64,000 bases of DNA from Eubacterium maltosivorans. GTDB lineage: Bacteria; Bacillota; Clostridia; Eubacteriales; Eubacteriaceae. The position numbers and the translations under genes are program-made. The first letter of the stretch is position 1; each line of letters starts with the position of its first letter. Shown one piece after another: positions 58,574 to 64,000 of this stretch. The stretch lies in NCBI RefSeq assembly GCF_002441855.2, contig NZ_CP029487.1, positions 3,224,001 to 3,288,000 on the forward strand, in the 5' to 3' direction. The notes under the pieces are model-generated. The model worked only from the letters and a program-made list of their open reading frames with translations, did not search any database and was not told the origin of the DNA.

Positions 58574-59863
58574 ATGAAAAAAGATCACCTCATTGGCTAT
58601 AAACAGAATATTATCCGGTGCAATCTCGGCTTCCGCTATGCGCTCATCTGCGGTATGTGCTGGGGGATGGCCTATATCCTGATCACGTCTGTCATGAAAG
58701 CCTATCCGCGGGACAGCTATTCCATGACGATGCTGCCCATTGTGCTGGCCACTTCAACAGCCCTGATCGTGACGCTCATCAACGTGGTGGGATTGGGCTT
58801 CAGGAAAAAATTCCGGGAGTTTGTCCGAACGCTGCACGCGCCATCCATTTTAGGGAAGCTGATTCTGGCCGCTGTCATGGGCGGGATTGCAGCTTTTTGT
58901 ACTTATATTCTCGCGCTGTCCGACACTATTTTTTCGACCATCGCGGTGTTATTCTACCCGGTGCTCACTGCGGCTATTGCGCGCAAATGGTACCGGGAAA
59001 GAATCAGTTGGCAATGTGCCCTTGGCATTGTGGTGATTCTGGCGTGTTCCAGTCTTATCTACCTGCCAAATCTTTTTGCCGAGAGTGGCAGCTCATTGGT
59101 CCTCTCGCTTTTCGGTCTAGTAGCCGGTATTGGCTGGGGCGTGGAGGCCGCTATTGTGGGCAGGGTCTGTGAGACGGCTGACTCTGATGTCTGCCTCAGT
59201 ATCCGGTTTTGCTTTGAGAGCATTCTCTGGGTGCTTATCTGTCTAGCACTGGCTTTGACGGGCAGTCCATTGTCCACTGCTTTCGAACAGTGTTTTCAAG
59301 GGCAGGCCGCGTGGATGATTCCTGGGATTGCTGTTTTTCTGGCGGTCAACTATATGAACTGGTATCGCAGCATTGTTTTTATCGGAGCCAGCAGGGGACC
59401 GGCGGTCAGCAATCTCTCCGGCTTTATCCTGTTGGTACTCAGCATGGTTTTTTACATGAACAATCCAGACTGGTTTACAGTCTTTTCGGCCTCCGGGTCT
59501 CTGATTGGTGTGGTCATCATCTATATGGACTGCGCCAACTCGGACGGACTGCCCTTGTTGCGGCAGAAGGGTGGCCGGGCTGCCGGGTGCGGACGTGAGT
59601 TGTCTGCCAAGCCGCCGGCAAAAATGGTTATTCTGAAGTACCTGGAGTCCTCCCGGATGCTCTGGGACTACGAGATCGCAGACTATATTGAAGATTATGA
59701 AAAGAACTATACCACCGAGTACAGAGAATTGGTGCGGGAATGGACCGTTGAACTGCGCGCCATGGGGCTGATCGAAATCATTCAGGAAACTGTGGACAAC
59801 GGAGAGCATTTTCAGCGTGGGAAACGCCTTTGCCAATACCGTCTGGCAAAAGAGGAGGAATAA
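58574..59863 (+). CDS. DMT (EamA-like) permease with C-terminal cytosolic domain
   Basis: A 429-residue protein. Ten hydrophobic helices (about residues 20-345) form two five-helix EamA-type repeats, opening with RYALICGMCWGMAYILITSV, which closely resembles the start of the permease at 63001. A cytosolic tail of about 80 residues follows (KPPAKMVILKYLESSRMLWD through GLIEIIQETVDNGEHFQRGK), with helix patterns suggestive of a winged-helix or binding domain, unusual for this family. The ATG follows AAGAAGGATACC. It is cotranscribed with the AraC regulator and shares the locus with an MttB-family gene, so import or export of a methylated amine is a fair inference. Confidence 0.82.
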   Translation: MKKDHLIGYKQNIIRCNLGFRYALICGMCWGMAYILITSVMKAYPRDSYSMTMLPIVLATSTALIVTLINVVGLGFRKKFREFVRTLHAPSILGKLILAAVMGGIAAFCTYILALSDTIFSTIAVLFYPVLTAAIARKWYRERISWQCALGIVVILACSSLIYLPNLFAESGSSLVLSLFGLVAGIGWGVEAAIVGRVCETADSDVCLSIRFCFESILWVLICLALALTGSPLSTAFEQCFQGQAAWMIPGIAVFLAVNYMNWYRSIVFIGASRGPAVSNLSGFILLVLSMVFYMNNPDWFTVFSASGSLIGVVIIYMDCANSDGLPLLRQKGGRAAGCGRELSAKPPAKMVILKYLESSRMLWDYEIADYIEDYEKNYTTEYRELVREWTVELRAMGLIEIIQETVDNGEHFQRGKRLCQYRLAKEEE

Positions 59864-59864
59864 A

Positions 59865-59910
59865 CAAAAAAGAACTGCCATACCACGGTGCGGCAGTTCT
59901 TTTATTTTTT
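59865..59910. terminator. Bidirectional terminator between the DMT and phosphotransferase genes
   Basis: AAAAGAACTGCC (59868-59879) pairs perfectly with GGCAGTTCTTTT (59892-59903), with A and T runs on both flanks, between converging genes. Confidence 0.9.
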
Positions 59911-59916
59911 GTGCTG

Positions 59917-61185
59917 CTATGCGAAGGCTTTTCGGAAAGTCTCCTCGTTGTCCTCAAGCCATTTCAGGCAGGCGACAAAGTGCTGGGTATAGAATAAATA
60001 TTCATACGGGTCCAGGGTGGCGTCGTAAACACAGGCAGAGCTGCACCAGCCCAGGTCGTAGAGAGCGCCCTGCACGGTTACTTCGTACAGATAATTTTTT
60101 TCGATGTCGGTCAGAGGTTCGATACCTCCGGCCTTACGCAGCTCCTCATCGTAGGTTTTTACAAACAAGGCTGCGCGGTTCAAATTGATAATACCGTTGG
60201 TATCTGACAGCCAGGAAGAGAAGCAATAGTGGATGGCCAGTCCCAGCTCAAACAAGCGGGAGTCGATTTTGGCCATGTCATAGTCAAAGCTTCCGCAGAC
60301 CTCGCCGTTGTCCAGGTATTTAAAGTTGCCGGGATGGAAGTCGCAGTGGCACACATTGGAGATCATGGTACTGTAGTCTGCATCCGGAATTACTGAGCGC
60401 TCGCACATTTTTGCAAAGAAGTTATAGTTAGCGTCATAGTATTCGGTATAGACATTTTCGAAGCCAGATTCGGCGTAGCTTTTCCGGTATTCCTTCAGAG
60501 TTTTCGGGAATTTACGGATAATCTCATTGACGGTGATGTCCTCGTTGTCCATGATGTTGTCTCCATGGCGTCCCTCAGGGTCAAAGTTCCGGGTCGAGTT
60601 GTGAAACTCGGCCAGTGATTTGGCGGCAGAGGTAACAGTAAGATCGGCCACACCTGAATTGGCCCAGTTGGGAATCCAGTCATAATGGGCCTTTCCGCCC
60701 ACAAAGTTAAAGACTGCAAAATAGCTTTTAGTGTCACCTTCGGTAGTGGTCTCAGTTACCTCGTGATAGGTTTTGCCGTCTCTGGCCGGGATGGGGACTG
60801 CGCCGTAGGTAAAACCGTTTTCCTTGGCGTGCTTTAACATGCTGTGTTCAAAAAGCAGAGATTCCAGCTCCTTGCCGTTTTTGTATTTCCTGACAAACCA
60901 GGTCTGTTTTTCGCCGTCTTTTTCTGTGTAAATTCCAAAGGAGGTGTTGATGTAACCGCCAAAGATTTGATACACTTCTAGCAGCGTGCCGATATCATAA
61001 TAATTTTCCACCAAATCCCGCAGCTGTGTATACAGATAGGACTCGCGTGTCTTTGCCAGAACCTCATCCAGGTATTCCTGCATGCCAGAGGCGGCGTTAA
61101 AAATATTTAACAGTGCCTGGGCGTTTGTGGGTGGATAGTTTTTCATAATTTCGGTCTGCATTTCAATAAATTTTCCGTCTACCAT
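59917..61185 (-). CDS. APH/choline-kinase-like phosphotransferase
   Basis: A 422-residue soluble protein of the aminoglycoside phosphotransferase/choline kinase superfamily. The catalytic loop is NVCHCDFHPGNFKYL (about residues 298-312, catalytic Asp), and the metal-binding motif is SFDYDMAKIDSRLFELG (about 318-334). The N-lobe shows WFVRKYKNGKELESLLFEHS, with the ATP-binding lysine. The family includes choline, ethanolamine, homoserine and methylthioribose kinases as well as drug kinases. The setting beside an MttB-family gene and two permeases suggests an amino-alcohol or quaternary-amine substrate, which is inference. It faces away from the methyltransferase gene, so both promoters lie in the 61186-61545 gap. 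Confidence 0.85.
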   Translation of the reverse strand: MVDGKFIEMQTEIMKNYPPTNAQALLNIFNAASGMQEYLDEVLAKTRESYLYTQLRDLVENYYDIGTLLEVYQIFGGYINTSFGIYTEKDGEKQTWFVRKYKNGKELESLLFEHSMLKHAKENGFTYGAVPIPARDGKTYHEVTETTTEGDTKSYFAVFNFVGGKAHYDWIPNWANSGVADLTVTSAAKSLAEFHNSTRNFDPEGRHGDNIMDNEDITVNEIIRKFPKTLKEYRKSYAESGFENVYTEYYDANYNFFAKMCERSVIPDADYSTMISNVCHCDFHPGNFKYLDNGEVCGSFDYDMAKIDSRLFELGLAIHYCFSSWLSDTNGIINLNRAALFVKTYDEELRKAGGIEPLTDIEKNYLYEVTVQGALYDLGWCSSACVYDATLDPYEYLFYTQHFVACLKWLEDNEETFRKAFA

Positions 61186-61458
61186 TTTTATTCCCCTTTT
61201 TTAATATGTATTGGTCAGCCTGTTTACATGGCTGCCCTGATCTGTTTTCAGGATAGCACAGTTTTTTTGAAAACGAAATCAGCAGTTTTTGATCTGACAA
61301 TCGCCCGGTGCAGAATGTCAAAATTTGATGGGTGCGGAAATTTTTGAAGCTTTTGGAACAGGGCAGCTTTATTTTTTAATCAGCGACCATAAAAAATTGA
61401 AGTGTGGTTCATTTTTTGATTTTGGCGGAAAATGCATGCCAATGTCAGAACCTGCGCG

Positions 61459-61487
61459 TTGTCATGGCGAAAAAAACAGGCTATGAT
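61459..61487 (+). promoter_or_regulatory. Sigma-70 promoter of the second mttB-family gene
   Basis: TTGTCA (61459-61464), 17 bases, TATGAT (61482-61487). A 13-base palindrome GAACGGGCCGTTC lies at 61501-61513, near +15, a possible operator. No sigma-54 site is present, unlike the first mttB-family gene. The rest of the 61186-61545 gap shows nothing else I can name. Confidence 0.75.
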
Positions 61488-61545
61488 AAAGCCATGAAAC
61501 GAACGGGCCGTTCAGAAAGCAAAAAATTCAGGAGGAGTAATAAAC

Positions 61546-62973
61546 ATGATAAACTCAAAAATTGAAGTGCTGAGTCCCGAAGCGATGGACCGTGTACACG
61601 AAGCCAGTATGGAGATTCTGGCGAAAAAAGGGGTTATTTTTGAAAGTGAAAAAGCGCGCAGTCTGTTAAAAAAGGCCGGCTGTAAGGTAGAAGGCGAAAT
61701 TGTTTTCTTCCCGAGAGCGTTGGTTGAGGCTTCTGTTAAACAGTGTCCATCAACCTTTAAACTTCAGGCAATGGACGACGCCAAAAGCGTGGAATGCGGC
61801 GCTCAGCTGTCTGTGCATCCGGCAGGGGGCGAGGTTTTTGTCTCAGACATGAAGCAGGGACGGCGGGCGCCTCTCTTAAAGGATTTTGCTAACATGCAGA
61901 AGGTTTACCAGGCTTGCAAGAATATTCCCATTGCCGGCTATCAGCCCATGAGCCCGAGTGATGTTCCCCAGCGTTATAAAGGAATGTACATGACCTACGA
62001 ATCTTTCAAGCACTGTGACAAGCCGCTTCTGGCGCCCATGGAGCTGGACTCCATCGCTGAAAAGGAAGAAAATCTCAGACTGTATGAGGTGGCCTTTGGG
62101 AGAGAAGGCTTCTGTCAGGACCACTACGTGACCTGGCACGCGGTCTGCCCAAACTCACCGCTGTATTACTCCGAGTTTGCCTGTGAGGGTATCGAGGTTT
62201 ATGCGGCATGGAACCAGCCGGTATCCATTGTGTCTGCGCCAATGTCCGGCATCACTTCGCCGGTATTTCTGTACTCGACTGTGGCGCTCCAGAATGCCGA
62301 ACAGCTGGCCGGTCTGGTCTATGCCCAGCTGATCAAGCCCGGGGTACCGGTCATTCTGTCCGCGTCTTTAACCTACGGCAACCTCAAGTACGCCTCCTGG
62401 GAATGTGCGGCGCCAGATACTGCTCTCATGCTCATCGCCGCCACCCAGATGTACAAGGATTACTACCATCTGCCAGCCAGAGCCCAGACTGGTGTCACCA
62501 GCTCCAAAGCCATCGACTATCAGGCCGGCATGGAAACCATGCAAAGCTTTATCCTTACCGCTCTTGCCGGCGTCACCCTGACCAGCCAGTCTGTAGGTAC
62601 TCTGGAAAATCTGATGTGTACCTCCTTTGAAAAAACCGTTCTTGACGACGAGCTCATCGGCCGTGTGCAGCATATATTAAAGGGAATGGAAACCACCGAG
62701 GAAACCCTGGCGCTGGACGAAATTTATGAGGCTGATTTCCGCGGCGATTTCATGACCAATGACAGCACCCTGGACTATTGCCACGATGACTGGCAGCCTA
62801 CCGTATCGGACTGGGAAAGCTACGAGCAGTGGGAAAAGAACGGAAGCCCGGAACTTATCGAGCAGGCTAATAAGCGCGTTCAGCAGATTTTGGACGAAGC
62901 ACCTGAGATGGTAGTGGATCCGGCCGTAGACGCAGAAATGAAAAAATATATGAAGATGGTGGAGGAGCGATAA
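61546..62973 (+). CDS. MttB-family (non-pyrrolysine) methyltransferase, second copy
   Basis: A 475-residue member of the trimethylamine methyltransferase superfamily, only distantly similar to the copy at 3299. Shared landmarks include the start SPEAMDRVHEASMEILAKKG, IPIAGYQPMSPSDVPQRYKG, the barrel segment QLIKPGVPVILSASLTYGNL (about residues 262-281) and AIDYQAGMETMQSF (about 324). There is no in-frame amber codon, so it lacks pyrrolysine. It should demethylate a quaternary amine to feed a corrinoid protein, not encoded in the window. CAGGAGGAG precedes the ATG. A DMT permease follows 27 bases after its stop, in the same transcript. Confidence 0.88.
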   Translation: MINSKIEVLSPEAMDRVHEASMEILAKKGVIFESEKARSLLKKAGCKVEGEIVFFPRALVEASVKQCPSTFKLQAMDDAKSVECGAQLSVHPAGGEVFVSDMKQGRRAPLLKDFANMQKVYQACKNIPIAGYQPMSPSDVPQRYKGMYMTYESFKHCDKPLLAPMELDSIAEKEENLRLYEVAFGREGFCQDHYVTWHAVCPNSPLYYSEFACEGIEVYAAWNQPVSIVSAPMSGITSPVFLYSTVALQNAEQLAGLVYAQLIKPGVPVILSASLTYGNLKYASWECAAPDTALMLIAATQMYKDYYHLPARAQTGVTSSKAIDYQAGMETMQSFILTALAGVTLTSQSVGTLENLMCTSFEKTVLDDELIGRVQHILKGMETTEETLALDEIYEADFRGDFMTNDSTLDYCHDDWQPTVSDWESYEQWEKNGSPELIEQANKRVQQILDEAPEMVVDPAVDAEMKKYMKMVEER

Positions 62974-63000
62974 GTGTCGTCCCCTAAAGAGAGGTAAATT

Positions 63001-64000
63001 ATGTCAGCGAACAAGAAAAAGGGAATCCTGTTTGGGGTGGCCTCTGGGCTGTCCTGGGGATTTTACACTGTGCTCCTGTACAATGTTTTAAATCTGTACG
63101 CGGGGAGCACCGGGACGGTTGATAACTTTCACGGTTGGATTCTCATCATCACTACGGCGCTGGTTATCGGTCTCTGCGACAGCGTATTTGGACTGATCTT
63201 CGAATGCTGCTACCTGATTAAAATCGGCCAGTTCAGGGATTATCTAAAGGTGCTGTTCAGCAAGAACTCCTTTGGCATTATACCGGCAGCCCTGTTTTCG
63301 GGGCTGATGGGGGCCATCCCCTATTCCATCGCCAGCAGCTACTCGTCCTCGGTGGCGGGAACCATCTCGGCGGCTTTCCCGGCTATTGGGGCCATCGTAG
63401 CAGCAATCTGGTTTAAGGAGAAGCTGACCAAGCTAAAGTTTTTCGGTATTATCCTGTGTATTGTGGGGACCGGGGTCATGTACGGTCTCTCCGGTGCGGG
63501 AGTTCCGGTTTTTGTGTATGGCATCGCCTTTATCTGCGCGGTCGGGTATGCTATGGAGGGCTGCTTCGGATACAATATGATGCGTGGGGATGTGTCCTCA
63601 ACTGTGTCGACCACCCTGAGAAGAACCTTTCTCCTGCTGCTGTATCTGATTTTAATCATTGTGATCTCAGCTGTGACAAACAATTTCGGCTATGTGCTCA
63701 GCCTGGTTCAGTCCTTTGATATGAACATGGCCATCCCAGCCTTTGCGGGGCTTGGGGGCGCCAAGGTTGCGGTGTGGATCATCCTGTTTATTGGCTCCTG
63801 CCTCGGCGGGGTGTCTTACATCACCTGGTACTACAGCATGGAATACAGCGGCGTCGCAACCGCCCAGGTACTCAACATTACCTACGGGATATGGATTGTC
63901 ATTATCCTGATGTTCCCACCGTTTTTGGAAATGCCGGGAATCGGTACCATTCTGGGCGCGCTGGTGCTCTTTGGCGGTGCGGCCCTAGTGAGTAAGGAAA
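63001..64000 (+). CDS. DMT (EamA-like) permease, truncated by window edge
   Basis: An open frame of 333 codons from the ATG at 63001 runs past the right edge. It begins MSANKKKGILFGVASGLSWG and shows about ten hydrophobic helices in two EamA repeats, including VAGTISAAFPAIGAIVAAIW, GIILCIVGTGVMYG and YITWYYSMEYSGVATAQVLN. The beginning resembles the permease at 58574, so the two are paralogues flanking the phosphotransferase and MttB-family genes. AGAGAGG precedes the ATG. Directly downstream of a methyltransferase, it is the likely carrier for that enzyme's substrate. The last residues of the protein are missing. Confidence 0.85.
   Translation, partial: MSANKKKGILFGVASGLSWGFYTVLLYNVLNLYAGSTGTVDNFHGWILIITTALVIGLCDSVFGLIFECCYLIKIGQFRDYLKVLFSKNSFGIIPAALFSGLMGAIPYSIASSYSSSVAGTISAAFPAIGAIVAAIWFKEKLTKLKFFGIILCIVGTGVMYGLSGAGVPVFVYGIAFICAVGYAMEGCFGYNMMRGDVSSTVSTTLRRTFLLLLYLILIIVISAVTNNFGYVLSLVQSFDMNMAIPAFAGLGGAKVAVWIILFIGSCLGGVSYITWYYSMEYSGVATAQVLNITYGIWIVIILMFPPFLEMPGIGTILGALVLFGGAALVSKE

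Noticed and set aside
61430-61490. GG and GC pairs before the second mttB-family gene as a possible sigma-54 promoter
   Set aside because: The spacing is 8 or 12 bases, not 10, and a good sigma-70 promoter lies at the same place.

Overview
The window looks like a chromosomal segment of an anaerobic, low-to-mid GC Firmicute, most likely an acetogen of the Eubacterium limosum/callanderi type. This is an inference from content, not a database match. The clues are two MttB-family methyltransferase genes without an internal amber codon, a complete thl-crt-hbd-bcd-etfB-etfA butyrate cluster, a T-box leader on ileS, strong AGGAGG ribosome sites, and rho-independent terminators after many genes. I see no rRNA, tRNA, CRISPR array, transposase or prophage.

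Layout, left half. 1-8.2 kb: a truncated membrane-anchored protein, a P-type ATPase, then a quaternary-amine module made of an MttB-family methyltransferase behind a near-perfect sigma-54 promoter, an MFS carrier and a BCCT carrier. 8.2-18 kb: an Rrf2 regulator, a giant FtsX-type permease, a GrpB-like protein, small regulators, a transglutaminase-like protein, an ABC-2 exporter divergent from an XRE regulator across a 51-bp palindrome, and DegV. 18-26.8 kb: Tex, a MATE pump behind a candidate riboswitch, CarD, a PIN/TRAM membrane protein, an RNA m5C methyltransferase and a UMF1-type MFS carrier, with two unusual long hairpins. 27-30.7 kb: an ArsR regulator with a CoA-disulfide-reductase/rhodanese/TusA/DsrE fusion that is cut by an in-frame TAA, then exonuclease III.

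Layout, right half. 30.7-38.5 kb: a sugar-phosphate cluster (two FGGY kinases, a SorC-type regulator, a hydroxyacid dehydrogenase, three class II aldolases), without an evident transporter or isomerase. 38.5-42.7 kb: an acetyltransferase, a SpaA-type surface protein and an ABC-F ATPase. 43-49.2 kb: the butyrate cluster, which converts acetyl-CoA to crotonyl-CoA and reduces it to butyryl-CoA with Bcd/Etf. Internal terminators, a structured RNA and repeated TGTATATACA palindromes suggest differential control inside it. 49.3-53.1 kb: small envelope and housekeeping genes and an ECF S component. 53.2-56.7 kb: T-box and a type 2 ileS. 57-64 kb: a membrane-anchored AraC regulator, two DMT-type permeases, a choline-kinase/APH-like phosphotransferase and a second MttB-family gene.

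The most interesting items are the sigma-54 control of the first MttB gene, the candidate riboswitch before the MATE pump, the structured RNA and repeated palindromes in the butyrate cluster, the broken sulfur-transfer fusion, and a third aldolase paralogue that has lost two zinc ligands.
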